DNA from: an uncultured Lachnospiraceae bacterium
GTDB lineage: Bacteria; Bacillota; Clostridia; Lachnospirales; Lachnospiraceae
Length of the DNA: 64,000 bases
Direction of reading: 5' to 3'
NCBI GenBank assembly: GCA_937920345.1
Contig: CALGVA010000054.1
Coordinates: forward strand, 124,001-188,000
Of this stretch, positions 45,706-54,582 are shown in pieces; positions within the stretch are counted from its first letter, which is position 1; every line of letters starts with the position of its first letter. The translations under genes were made by a program, and so were the position numbers. Under the pieces are notes generated by a model. That model was not told the DNA's origin and did not search any database. It saw only the letters and a program-made list of their open reading frames with translations.

Positions 45706-47221
45706 GTGCTGCACCTCCTGCAATCGCGTGCATTACGCCTTCCTGTGTCATCTCATCGCCGCCGATCTCGCCGACCTTGGCGCCGTCACGAAGAACCGCC
45801 ATCCGGTTACAGGTACGCAGCATCTCTTCGATCTCGGAGGAGATAAAGATCAGGCTCTTGCCTTCCTGCGCAAGTTTGATCACCAGCTTCTGAATTTCCG
45901 TCTTGGTACCGATATCAATACCACGGGTAGGTTCATCCAGAATCAGGAAATCCGGATTGGTGGCAAGCCATCTTGCCAGAATCACCTTCTGCTGGTTACC
46001 GCCTGACAGTCTCTTGATCAGTGTCTCTCTGCTTGCTGTCTTGATCTGCAGCATTTCTATGTATTTATCAGCGATCTCGATCTGCTTTGCCATCGGAATC
46101 TTCTTGAAGATTCCGGCTTTTGCCTGCATCGCGAGAATGATATTCTCACGCACCGACAGATCACCGATGATACCTTCCGCTTTTCTGTCATCGGGAAGCA
46201 GTCCCATACCGAGATTCATAGCATCGATCGGACTCTTCACCTTCACTTCCTGTCCTGCAACCTTAAGCGTACCGGTCTGCGCTCTGTCTGCACCGTAGAT
46301 TGCGCGCGCCAGTTCGCTTCGTCCGCTTCCGAGCAGTCCGGTAAGACCTACCACCTCGCCTTTATGGATCTCCAGATCAAACGGCTTGATCGTTCCGGAA
46401 TGGCTTAATCCCTTTGCATCGATCTCGAGCGGTGCATTGGTAAAGTCCATGGTGCCTTCCGGTTTAATCGATGCCAGATCGTCGAAGTCTTTACCCATCA
46501 TCGCCGCTACCAGCTTGACTCTCGGCAGTTCCTCCACGGTGTACTCACCGACCAGCGTACCGTTACGCAGTACCGTAATGCCGTCGCACACTGCATACAC
46601 CTGCTCTAAGAAGTGCGTTACAAATATAATGCCGACGCCCTGGCTGCGCAGCCGCTTCATCATGCCGAACAGCTTCTCCACTTCATTATCATCCAGAGAG
46701 GATGTAGGCTCGTCAAGGATCAGTACCTTACTCTCCATATCTACAGCACGGGCAATTGCAATCATCTGCTGCAGTGCCAGTGAATATTCTTCCAGATTCT
46801 TCGTCACTTCAATATCCAGATCCAGATCTTTCATCAGCTGTGCCGCCATCTGATTCATCTTGCGGCGGTTGACCGTGCCGATCTTCGTGAGCGGCTCGCG
46901 TCCGATGTAAAGGTTCTCTGCAACCGAAAGATTCGGACACAGATTTACCTCCTGATAAACTGTCGAGATTCCTTTGTGTTGCGCGTCCATCGTGTCTTTA
47001 TTGACGATCGGACCCTCAATGCCGTCTACATGAATCTCACCGGCTTCAAACTTGTTGACACCCGTCAGACATTTGATCAGCGTGGATTTTCCTGCACCGT
47101 TCTCACCCATCAGTGCACGAATCTCACCTTTCTTCAAAGTAAAATCCACATTGTCAAGCGCCTTCACCCCCGGGAATGTCATACAGATGCCTCGCATTGT
47201 CAAAGCAATATTGCTATCCAT
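45698..47221 (-). CDS. ytfR: Sugar ABC transporter ATP-binding protein (YtfR-like)
   Basis: A double ABC ATPase of 507 aa for a pentose/galactofuranose transporter. Walker A in domain one is GENGAGKST; the partner motif in domain two is the degenerate GLLGSGRSE, as is usual in sugar importers. The signature of domain two is LSGGNQQKVILARW, with DEPTRGIDIG as Walker B; domain one has ILDEPTSSLD. The ATG at 47221 follows GGAGG by six bases; the frame is open to 47323 but those codons are not conserved. It follows ytfQ after a 192-base gap that contains a terminator-like hairpin. Confidence 0.95.
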   Translation of the reverse strand: MDSNIALTMRGICMTFPGVKALDNVDFTLKKGEIRALMGENGAGKSTLIKCLTGVNKFEAGEIHVDGIEGPIVNKDTMDAQHKGISTVYQEVNLCPNLSVAENLYIGREPLTKIGTVNRRKMNQMAAQLMKDLDLDIEVTKNLEEYSLALQQMIAIARAVDMESKVLILDEPTSSLDDNEVEKLFGMMKRLRSQGVGIIFVTHFLEQVYAVCDGITVLRNGTLVGEYTVEELPRVKLVAAMMGKDFDDLASIKPEGTMDFTNAPLEIDAKGLSHSGTIKPFDLEIHKGEVVGLTGLLGSGRSELARAIYGADRAQTGTLKVAGQEVKVKSPIDAMNLGMGLLPDDRKAEGIIGDLSVRENIILAMQAKAGIFKKIPMAKQIEIADKYIEMLQIKTASRETLIKRLSGGNQQKVILARWLATNPDFLILDEPTRGIDIGTKTEIQKLVIKLAQEGKSLIFISSEIEEMLRTCNRMAVLRDGAKVGEIGGDEMTQEGVMHAIAGGAAHE

Positions 47222-47341
47222 ACTTATCCTCCATTCTTGCCCAGCCCGCAGCTGATACCTTCTGCTGTCGCACATTCCACACTTCTTGCCGGAAATTATC
47301 CGACAATTATTATGCATTTCCATAATTATACACCAAATTTA

Positions 47342-47379
47342 GGGAAAGAAAAAGGGAGAGAAATGTACTTTCTCTCCCT
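47342..47379 (-). terminator. Intra-operon terminator between ytfQ and ytfR
   Basis: A perfect 11-bp stem, AGGGAGAGAAA with TTTCTCTCCCT (loop of 5), is followed on the minus strand by TTTTTCTTT, 35 bases after the ytfQ stop and about 120 bases before the ytfR start. A strong rho-independent terminator inside an operon. Confidence 0.9.
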
Positions 47380-47413
47380 ATTCTATTCTCGATATTCGGT
47401 TCAGATATGAATC

Positions 47414-48529
47414 TTAGTAAGCACGGCCGTCAAGCACTTCCTGTGTCATTGTTACTGCGTACTGAGATGTGATACCAGGAGCTACGAAAGCTTCATCCTT
47501 AACGATGGTCTGAGCGTCTACAGCCTCGCCTGCCTCTAACTTCTGGATAACTTCTGCTGCAAATTCAGCCTGCAGAGGGTTACACTCTACGTTACAGTTG
47601 ATCTTGCCGTCTAATGTATACTGTAAGCCGTCGTGTGTAGCGTCAAAGGAGATGATGATAACATCGCCGTCTACACCGTATGTGATACCTGCTGCATCCA
47701 TTGCATCCATTGCGCCGTATGCTTCGTTATCGTTCTGACATACTACTACGTTGAAATCGCTGTAGGATTTGATGAAGGACTCCATAACTTCCTGTCCGCC
47801 TGCCTGTGTGAAGTCACCGGACTGAGAATCCAGGATCTCCCACTCGCTGTGGCTTGCTGCGATGTTGTTAAAGCCTTCTGTACGTCCGAGTGTTGCGGAT
47901 GCACCAACGGAACCTTCGATTACGAGGATCTTAGCCTCTTCGCCGTTTAAGTACTCAGCCAGCCAGTTACCAGCTGTCTCACCTTCTGCAACCATGTCGC
48001 AGCCAAGCTGTGTGGTGTATAAAGAAGGATCAGCGTCTACGGAACGGTCAACGATCAGTACCGGAATACCTGCGTCCTGTGCCTCCTGAAGAACTGTGTC
48101 CCAACCTGCTGTCTCGATCGGAGCGATACAGATATAATCCATTTCCTGCTGGATAAAGGTACGAACTGCCTCTAACTGAACTGCGTTGTCATTGTCAGCG
48201 TCTACGAAGGATAACTCGTAGCCGTTAGCCTCTGAGAATGCATCCTGATAGTTCTTTGTATTAGCTGCACGCCAGTCAGACTCATGTCCTACCTGTGCGA
48301 AGCCTACACTGATCATGCCGCCTGCTGCTGCGTCATCTGCAGGTGCCTCTGCTTCCGGTTCTGCTTCCGGCTCTGCCTCGGCTTCTGCTTCCGGCTCTGC
48401 CTCTGCCTCTACCTCAGGCTCTGCTGCCGGAGCGTCGTTTGTTGTTGTAGCTGCGTCATCACCGCCGCATCCTACAAGACTTGCCATTACCATTGCGCCT
48501 GCTAATAAAACTGCCAATTTCTTTTTCAT
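47414..48529 (-). CDS. ytfQ: Sugar ABC transporter substrate-binding lipoprotein (YtfQ-like)
   Basis: A periplasmic-binding-protein fold lipoprotein of 371 aa. The signal peptide ends in the lipobox SLVGC, followed by a Glu/Ala/Pro linker (about residues 32-68) coded by repetitive DNA. The domain then runs ISVGFAQVGHESDWRAANTK, DYICIAPIETAGWDTVLQEA, VIEGSVGASATLGRTEGFNN and CQNDNEAYGAMDAMDAAG. These match YtfQ, which binds galactofuranose in E. coli; in Clostridia relatives serve arabinose-type sugars. The araABD neighbours suggest L-arabinose or arabinofuranose as ligand, which is inference. GGAGG precedes the ATG. Confidence 0.92.
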   Translation of the reverse strand: MKKKLAVLLAGAMVMASLVGCGGDDAATTTNDAPAAEPEVEAEAEPEAEAEAEPEAEPEAEAPADDAAAGGMISVGFAQVGHESDWRAANTKNYQDAFSEANGYELSFVDADNDNAVQLEAVRTFIQQEMDYICIAPIETAGWDTVLQEAQDAGIPVLIVDRSVDADPSLYTTQLGCDMVAEGETAGNWLAEYLNGEEAKILVIEGSVGASATLGRTEGFNNIAASHSEWEILDSQSGDFTQAGGQEVMESFIKSYSDFNVVVCQNDNEAYGAMDAMDAAGITYGVDGDVIIISFDATHDGLQYTLDGKINCNVECNPLQAEFAAEVIQKLEAGEAVDAQTIVKDEAFVAPGITSQYAVTMTQEVLDGRAY

Positions 48530-48669
48530 TATAAATTCCTCCTAATTATAATGTATTTGTTGGAAACCCTGAAACAGGAGCGCCAATACCTCGCTGTTTC
48601 TGATATTACTGTAACAAATCATCTTCCGCCTATCAATACAGGAATCTTTCCGGTTTTGTAATTTAGATG

Positions 48670-48718
48670 ACTTGTACAATACAAATTATATGCTATACTA
48701 TCTGTATTCAATACAAAT
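48670..48718 (-). promoter_or_regulatory. ytfQ promoter with two candidate AraR boxes
   Basis: Box 1 (48670-48686) has ACTTGTA-CAA-TACAAAT; box 2 (48700-48718) is a 19-bp dyad TGTATT-C-AATACA with AT ends. Both resemble Bacillus AraR boxes (ATTTGTAC arms). Their centres are about 31 bases apart, three helical turns. A possible promoter lies between and over them on the minus strand: TATTGA, 17 bases, TATAAT (48685-48690). The remainder of the 48530-49009 gap is AT-rich and holds no gene. Confidence 0.6.
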
Positions 48719-49009
48719 TTTTATTTTTTGTAATTATTTTATGATTTTAAGTCTGTCTGGTAGAAAATTTTAATATTTTTACAACAGGCAGGTATTTTTT
48801 TCCTGTACGGACATCTTGCATTCACGATACTTTCTTGTTATAAAGTTAAAATTTTACTTTAAAGTTGAAATATTTATGAATAAATATTGTATATATTATG
48901 AACAAATTATGAATAAAGGGGAATTTTTCTTTGAAATGATATAGAAAATCCAACAAGAACAGGCAGCATCCTGATCAGAAACGGAGAAAGGACCTAAGCG
49001 GAGATAAAG

Positions 49010-50098
49010 ATGACAAAATATGAAGCATTGGCAAGCACGCTCACCGAGCGGATCAGACGCAATCTGCAAAGCGGCATCTCCAGGCTGCCTACCGAGTCAC
49101 AACTGTGCGCTGAATACCATGTCAGCCGCCAGACCGTGCGCGCCGCACTGGCGCTGCTCCATAAACAGGGTATCATCACCAGCAGACAGGGCAGCGGCTC
49201 TTACGCCACCGGTGTGTCCACAGACAACGGGGGCGGTGTCATTCCGATCCTCATTGCCAGCAGTCAGGAATACATCTATCCCCAGCTGTTATCCGATATA
49301 CAGGCTGCACTCTCGGAACACAAATATCAGCTCCGGATCTATCCTACCGGTAACGACACATCCGTCGAGCGTTCGCACCTTAAGACACTGCTGGAGCAGC
49401 CTCCATGCGGCATGATCGTGGAAGGCTGCAAAAGCACTCTCCCCAGTCCTAATCTGGATCTTTATGAGCGTCTGCGGGAGCGCGGCACCTTTATTCTGTT
49501 CCTTCACAACTATTATCCGGCCTTTCCGGACAGTATCTATGTTAAGGACGACAACTATTACGGCGGTTGTCTGCTGGCGGAACATCTTGTCTCACTGGGG
49601 CACACCCGGATAGCCGGTCTTTTTAAAATGGACGACGCACAGGGACCGGAGCGTTACCACGGTGTGGCATCCCGCCTGCGCGACCTGGGTCATCCACTTG
49701 TGGACGCTCATGTCGGGTGGTATACCTCTCCGGATATTGACGCGTTGGAGGCGAGGCAGGACACACGCTTTGTCACGAATTTCATACAGGAACGTCTGTC
49801 CGGCTGTTCCGCCGTTGTCTGCTATAACGACGAAGTCGCTTACTGGCTGATCAAGGAATTATCCTATGCCGGCATCCATGTACCGCATGAAATATCCGTG
49901 GTGTGCTTTGACAACAGCTACTTAAGCGAAGTGAGCAGCGTGCGCATCACCACCCTGACGCACGCGCCGCATGAGATTGGCGAATGTGCCGCCGGCTGTA
50001 TCCTCGAACAGCTCCGCGGCATACCCGCAGTCTCCCATACGATTCCATGGCAGCTTGTCCGCAGGGAGAGCGATGCGCCCCTCCATTCCGGTCTATAG
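49010..50098 (+). CDS. araR: GntR-LacI hybrid repressor (AraR-like)
   Basis: A repressor of 362 aa with a GntR winged helix and a LacI-type sugar-binding domain, the arrangement of Bacillus AraR. The DNA-binding part is RNLQSGISRLPTESQLCAEY then HVSRQTVRAALALLHKQGII. The effector domain contains PILIASSQEYIYPQLLSDI, DNYYGGCLLAEHLVSLGHTR and SAVVCYNDEVAYWLIKEL. It is divergent from ytfQ and converges on a response regulator gene 9 bases away. It is expected to repress ytfQRT-yjfF and araABD in the absence of arabinose. Confidence 0.92.
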   Translation: MTKYEALASTLTERIRRNLQSGISRLPTESQLCAEYHVSRQTVRAALALLHKQGIITSRQGSGSYATGVSTDNGGGVIPILIASSQEYIYPQLLSDIQAALSEHKYQLRIYPTGNDTSVERSHLKTLLEQPPCGMIVEGCKSTLPSPNLDLYERLRERGTFILFLHNYYPAFPDSIYVKDDNYYGGCLLAEHLVSLGHTRIAGLFKMDDAQGPERYHGVASRLRDLGHPLVDAHVGWYTSPDIDALEARQDTRFVTNFIQERLSGCSAVVCYNDEVAYWLIKELSYAGIHVPHEISVVCFDNSYLSEVSSVRITTLTHAPHEIGECAAGCILEQLRGIPAVSHTIPWQLVRRESDAPLHSGL

Positions 50099-50106
50099 CG
50101 GATGTT

Positions 50107-51729
50107 CTATTCTTTCGCAGACAGGCGGTATTCCCGCGGTGTGCACCCCTGGGTCTTCTTGAATACAAAGCTGAAATAGTGCGGGTCTTTATACCCGACC
50201 TCAAGTGCGATATCGCCGGAATGCTTCTCCGTCTGACGCAGCAGTTTTCTGGCCTTCTCCATGCGCTTCTGCGTCACGTACTCCACAAAGGTCACATCCA
50301 TTGCCTGACTGAAGATCGCGCTGAAATAGTTCGCACTGACGCCGACCTCGCCGGCCACCGTATTGAGCGACAGCGTCTCCTGCATATAGTTCTCTTCTAT
50401 ATATTCGAGCGCTCTTTTGAGGGCCTTCCTGCCCTGATTGTCGGATTCACGATCGCGCAGTTCCATTGCCTTCTCTAAAATATTGCAAATGTATGCGGAA
50501 AGCTCTTCAATCCCCAGATTTACCTCCTGTATTTGTTCTTCCCCGAGCAGCTCCAGAAACTGCTTCTTGTCATATCCGATGGACTCCACATATGCCATGG
50601 TGACAAAGTGAATATGAAATACAAGATAATTCTGAAACAGTCTGGATTTGAGCGCCTCCTGAATGCTGAGCACCCAGCCTTCCACAAACTCCGCAATCTC
50701 GGCATGGCTGCCCTGTTGTAAGAAATCATTGATCAGTTCCGGTCTTACTTTTGCATAGTCAATGTCCCCGATCTTGCCGCTCGACTCAAGCGGCATATAA
50801 TTGTCCGTTACCTCACTTGTAAAGATATGCACCGACGGCATCAGAAAACGGTAGGCAAACAGATGATTGACTTTACCATAGCACTCCGCCAGCATACTCA
50901 GACGCTCCACCGGCTCTCCCACCGCCGCATACCAGTCAAGATCCCCTTCCGCCGGTTTGCAGATCCGTTCGAGATTCTCCAGATTCCTCGCCGTCAGTTC
51001 TTTCATCTGCTCCGGATTACCCTTGATCAGTACCCCGTACGTGTTGACATTCCACCGGAAAACGAGGTGTTCCGGATAGCGCACGAAATAGCGCAGCATC
51101 TCTTCTCTTGTTCTTGCAAAAGTCTCCGACTCAAATCCGCTGTTTTCACCGCCGCGCTTCTCCGTCAGGGTAAACATCAACAGATTGTAACAGGGCGCAT
51201 TGATCTTTAACGACAGCTTCGCCGCCTCCTCATAGATATCCTGAACAGGCATTCTGCCCTCGAACACCTTCACAAAGAAGTTCGTTCTGGAGAACTGCTC
51301 ATATGCTCTCGTCTCATTCTGGTACTTCTCCTGATAGTTCCTCTGTTCACGTTCTGTCTCGATCTTCGTCTTTAACTCCGCCAGCACTTTCTGGAGATTC
51401 GCTCTCGTAATCGGCTTGAGCAGATACTGTTCCACGCCCACGGCAATCGCCTGCCTGGCATATTCAAAATCATCGTAGCCGCTGATAATAATGATTTTCA
51501 TATCCGGAAATTCCTGATGCACAATACGGCTTAAAGACAGCCCGTCCATAAACGGCATCTTGATATCCGTAAACAATACATCCGGTTTCAGCTTCTGAAT
51601 CAACGGCAGCGCCATCTCTCCGTCGCTCGCCTCCCCGACGAACTGATAACCCCACTGCTGCCACGGGATGTTATCCCGCAGTCCCTCTCTGACAATACTC
51701 TCATCCTCCACAAGAAATACTTTCAGCAT
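50107..51729 (-). CDS. Response regulator with AraC-type DNA-binding domain (YesN-like)
   Basis: A two-component response regulator of 540 aa. The receiver domain (residues 1-120) has VEDESIVREGLRDNIPW and the phosphoacceptor D55 in FTDIKMPFMDG. The long middle region (about 120-435) is of YesN type with no defined motif. Two helix-turn-helix segments (residues about 440-537) read TLSLNTVAGEVGVSANYFSA and DIALEVGYKDPHYFSFVFKK, the AraC signature. It is last in the order kinase, binding protein, regulator, and probably activates the neighbouring ABC transporter genes; the target is inferred. AGGAGC precedes the ATG. Confidence 0.92.
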   Translation of the reverse strand: MLKVFLVEDESIVREGLRDNIPWQQWGYQFVGEASDGEMALPLIQKLKPDVLFTDIKMPFMDGLSLSRIVHQEFPDMKIIIISGYDDFEYARQAIAVGVEQYLLKPITRANLQKVLAELKTKIETEREQRNYQEKYQNETRAYEQFSRTNFFVKVFEGRMPVQDIYEEAAKLSLKINAPCYNLLMFTLTEKRGGENSGFESETFARTREEMLRYFVRYPEHLVFRWNVNTYGVLIKGNPEQMKELTARNLENLERICKPAEGDLDWYAAVGEPVERLSMLAECYGKVNHLFAYRFLMPSVHIFTSEVTDNYMPLESSGKIGDIDYAKVRPELINDFLQQGSHAEIAEFVEGWVLSIQEALKSRLFQNYLVFHIHFVTMAYVESIGYDKKQFLELLGEEQIQEVNLGIEELSAYICNILEKAMELRDRESDNQGRKALKRALEYIEENYMQETLSLNTVAGEVGVSANYFSAIFSQAMDVTFVEYVTQKRMEKARKLLRQTEKHSGDIALEVGYKDPHYFSFVFKKTQGCTPREYRLSAKE

Positions 51730-51813
51730 TTTTATAACCTGCTCCTTTCTGTCAATACCACCGTGTCTGCCGCGTTTTCATCTGCAGCATCGCTTGCACA
51801 TACAGATATATCG

Positions 51814-52857
51814 CTAATAAATCCTTGTATCCAATATTTCCTGTGTCACATTCTCCATCGTGAAAATGTCTTCCTCCACATAATATCTCTTCTCAACTTC
51901 CTGCCCGTTCTCAAGCATACGGATTACCTCGGAAATGTACTCCCCCTGCTCGGGATTACATTCAATGTCCACATTGATCGTTCCCTCCGCCACCATCTCG
52001 AGCGCATCATGAACCGCATCAAAAGAAATAATTGTAATATCACCGCCCACTCCCACTGTTCTGCCGGACTCACGGATCGCCTCAATCGCACCGAATGTCA
52101 TATCATCATTTTGCGATACCACCACATCTATATTTTCATATTTATTCAGAAACCGTGCCATCACTTCTTTCCCTTTGTATATCGTAAAATCTGCGTACTC
52201 CTGTTCCAGTATATGCCAGTTGTCATGCTCCCCGGCTATCATGGAGAATCCCGCTGTGCGCCCGATCTGTGCCGACGCGCCCTCCGTCCCTTTCAATACG
52301 ACTATATTAATGTCTTCATCCGCTCTTTTCCGTCTGATCAGATGCTCCTCCAGCCATCTCCCTGCCTTCTGACCCTCTTCAACAGAATTTGTACCTACAC
52401 ACGTAACATACAGACTTTCATCCTCCACCTTCACACTTCTGTCCATTATGATCACCGGAATCCCCGCATCCTTTGCCTCCTGCAGTACGGTCTCCCAGCC
52501 GCTCTCCACCACCGGCGCCAGCACGATATAGTCTACCCGTTGGGAAATAAAGTTTCGAATCGCTTTAATCTGATTCTCCTGCTTCTGTCTTGCATTACTG
52601 AAAATCATAAAATAGCCGTTCTGCCTTGTAAAAGCCCTCTGCACGGATTCTGTATTGGCAGTTCTCCATCCCGATTCGCTGCCAAGCTGCGACACGCCTA
52701 CCACGATGCTGTCTGAAGCTTCATTCGTATCCGTTTCTTCGTCTATATTGGTAAACAGCCCCATGCCCCAGCCGAGCATAAACATGAGAAGGACGACCGC
52801 CGGCAGCATTACCAGCGCTATTCTGCTTATATGTGTATTCATTCTGTTCTCTCTCAC
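51814..52857 (-). CDS. Membrane-anchored YtfQ-like binding protein of a sensor system
   Basis: A sugar-binding protein paralogue of YtfQ with an N-terminal membrane anchor. A hydrophobic segment (IALVMLPAVVLLMFMLGWGM) has no lipobox Cys. The domain then reads VVGVSQLGSESGWRTANTES, DYIVLAPVVESGWETVLQEA, KGTEGASAQIGRTAGFSMIA and SQNDDMTFGAIEAIRESG, parallel to YtfQ almost segment by segment. It is encoded 6 bases after the histidine kinase and 85 before the response regulator. By analogy with the XylFII-LytS-YesN xylose sensor it should dock on the kinase when sugar binds. The start is GTG at 52857; ATG at 52842 is possible. Confidence 0.86.
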   Translation of the reverse strand: MRENRMNTHISRIALVMLPAVVLLMFMLGWGMGLFTNIDEETDTNEASDSIVVGVSQLGSESGWRTANTESVQRAFTRQNGYFMIFSNARQKQENQIKAIRNFISQRVDYIVLAPVVESGWETVLQEAKDAGIPVIIMDRSVKVEDESLYVTCVGTNSVEEGQKAGRWLEEHLIRRKRADEDINIVVLKGTEGASAQIGRTAGFSMIAGEHDNWHILEQEYADFTIYKGKEVMARFLNKYENIDVVVSQNDDMTFGAIEAIRESGRTVGVGGDITIISFDAVHDALEMVAEGTINVDIECNPEQGEYISEVIRMLENGQEVEKRYYVEEDIFTMENVTQEILDTRIY

Positions 52858-52863
52858 TTCACA

Positions 52864-54417
52864 TTACTCCTCAAACCCTGTATCTGTATGCTGCCCTGTT
52901 TTTCCGGCCGGCAGCTCCGGCACTGACACCATGTCTCCCTGCTCCGGGTTCTGATCCGGCTGCTCATAAGGCACCGCCGGAATCACGATCTCCACGCGTG
53001 TTCCCTGTCCCCGCACCGAGTCAATCGTCATACCGTATTCGGCTCCGAAATTCATGCGGATACGCTCATTGACATTGGCAAGCCCGAATCCCTTGCCCGT
53101 ATCCTTGCACGGCTTCACGATCTCCCCCCGCAGATTGGCAAGCTCCTGTGCCTCCATTCCGACACCGTCATCCTCCACCACAAGGCGTATCTTTCCCCCG
53201 GACATGGCGCCCGTAACCCTGATACTGCCTTTCGCGCGCTTATACTTAATGCCGTGATACAGAGAATTTTCCACCAGCGGCTGCAGTGTCAGCTTCAGTA
53301 TCGTATATTGATACAGTTCCGGATCAATTTGAATATCATAATCCATAATATCCCTGTACCGCACCTGCTGGATCTCCAGATAACTTTTGATGTGCATCTC
53401 CTCTTCCTGTATCGTAATATACTCTCTGCCTTTACTGAGTACCAGCCGGAAGAACTCTGACAACGACATAACCATATTCACCGCCTTATCAGGATCGTTC
53501 CCTTCGATCAGCCATACGATCGTATCCAGCGTATTATACAGGAAATGCGGGTTGATCTGCTCCTGTAAAAGCCGCAGATCCGCGCGGCGCATCTTGCGCT
53601 CGTCCTCTTTGATCTTGCGGACAAACCGCTCTATGCTCTCCGTCATGATATTGACGCCGTCCGCCAGCACCGCTACCTCGTCATTTGTCTCTACCTGTAC
53701 ACGAACAGAGAAATCACCCCGGGATATCTTCTCCGTCGCCTGCGACAGTTCTCTGATCGGGCTGATGATTCCGGTCACGATCATAGCCGTCAGCACCACG
53801 ACAATCAGCAGGATAACCCCAAGCAGAATCGCGCAGAATACCGTAAACGTATTGACTCTCTCGTTTAACTGCTCCGTCAGATGTCCCATGCTCTGGGTCT
53901 GATAATAAATATAATACTGAATATTATCCTGGATCAGTTCCGTCATAATATAGATGTTATTGTCCAGCATCTCTATATTGGTGTCGTAACTGTCCTCCAT
54001 CCCCAGATTCCCGCTGATATCACCCACTTTGTCTTCCAGCGTATCTATATTGCGCAGCAGGATCTGCAGCCACGTACGGCTTTCTCCGTCTGCCGTAATG
54101 CGCATCAGCTTTTCAAAATCCTCCCGCAGTTCACCAATCAGCACATACGGGTCCTCCAGGCTGTCGTCATCTTTAATCGTCTCAAACGTGGCCGCGCCGA
54201 CTACCAGCTTATACAGACTCTCATCCATCTCCTCTTTAAAGTTCAGATTATAATTATTCGCGACTGTCATATTGCTTACGATCGTATCATACGCCGCACT
54301 GTAATTGCGCAGGGCATAGATCAGATAAACCACCATGATCAGAAACGGAACCGCCACCACGGCTGACAGCATAATCAGTTTATTCTTGATAGGATATTTT
54401 ACTTGTCCCAGGCGCAT
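52864..54417 (-). CDS. Sensor histidine kinase (LytS/YesM type)
   Basis: A membrane histidine kinase of 517 aa. Membrane segments are LIMLSAVVAVPFLIMVVYLI near the N-terminus and ILLGVILLIVVVLTAMIVTG near residue 205. A long helical extracellular region separates them. A HAMP domain (ISPIRELSQATEKISRGDF) follows. The phosphoacceptor is H291 in EQINPHFLYNTLDTIVW, the His-kinase motif of the YesM/LytS group. The ATPase has LQPLVENSLYHGI and DDGVGM. No extracellular sugar-binding domain is present, consistent with use of the adjacent binding protein as sensor. The ATG at 54417 follows AAGGAG. Confidence 0.93.
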   Translation of the reverse strand: MRLGQVKYPIKNKLIMLSAVVAVPFLIMVVYLIYALRNYSAAYDTIVSNMTVANNYNLNFKEEMDESLYKLVVGAATFETIKDDDSLEDPYVLIGELREDFEKLMRITADGESRTWLQILLRNIDTLEDKVGDISGNLGMEDSYDTNIEMLDNNIYIMTELIQDNIQYYIYYQTQSMGHLTEQLNERVNTFTVFCAILLGVILLIVVVLTAMIVTGIISPIRELSQATEKISRGDFSVRVQVETNDEVAVLADGVNIMTESIERFVRKIKEDERKMRRADLRLLQEQINPHFLYNTLDTIVWLIEGNDPDKAVNMVMSLSEFFRLVLSKGREYITIQEEEMHIKSYLEIQQVRYRDIMDYDIQIDPELYQYTILKLTLQPLVENSLYHGIKYKRAKGSIRVTGAMSGGKIRLVVEDDGVGMEAQELANLRGEIVKPCKDTGKGFGLANVNERIRMNFGAEYGMTIDSVRGQGTRVEIVIPAVPYEQPDQNPEQGDMVSVPELPAGKTGQHTDTGFEE

Positions 54418-54582
54418 CGCAGGCTCCTTTTTTGAATTGCGTAATTGCATTAATTCTATAGATGATGTATGATGACTATAATCTCATTATAAATAATTTG
54501 TACTAAATCGCAATCTGAGATTACATATTTACATTAATATTTTGATAAAGCGTTTACCCTCTGTAAAGGACCGGCCGCCATA

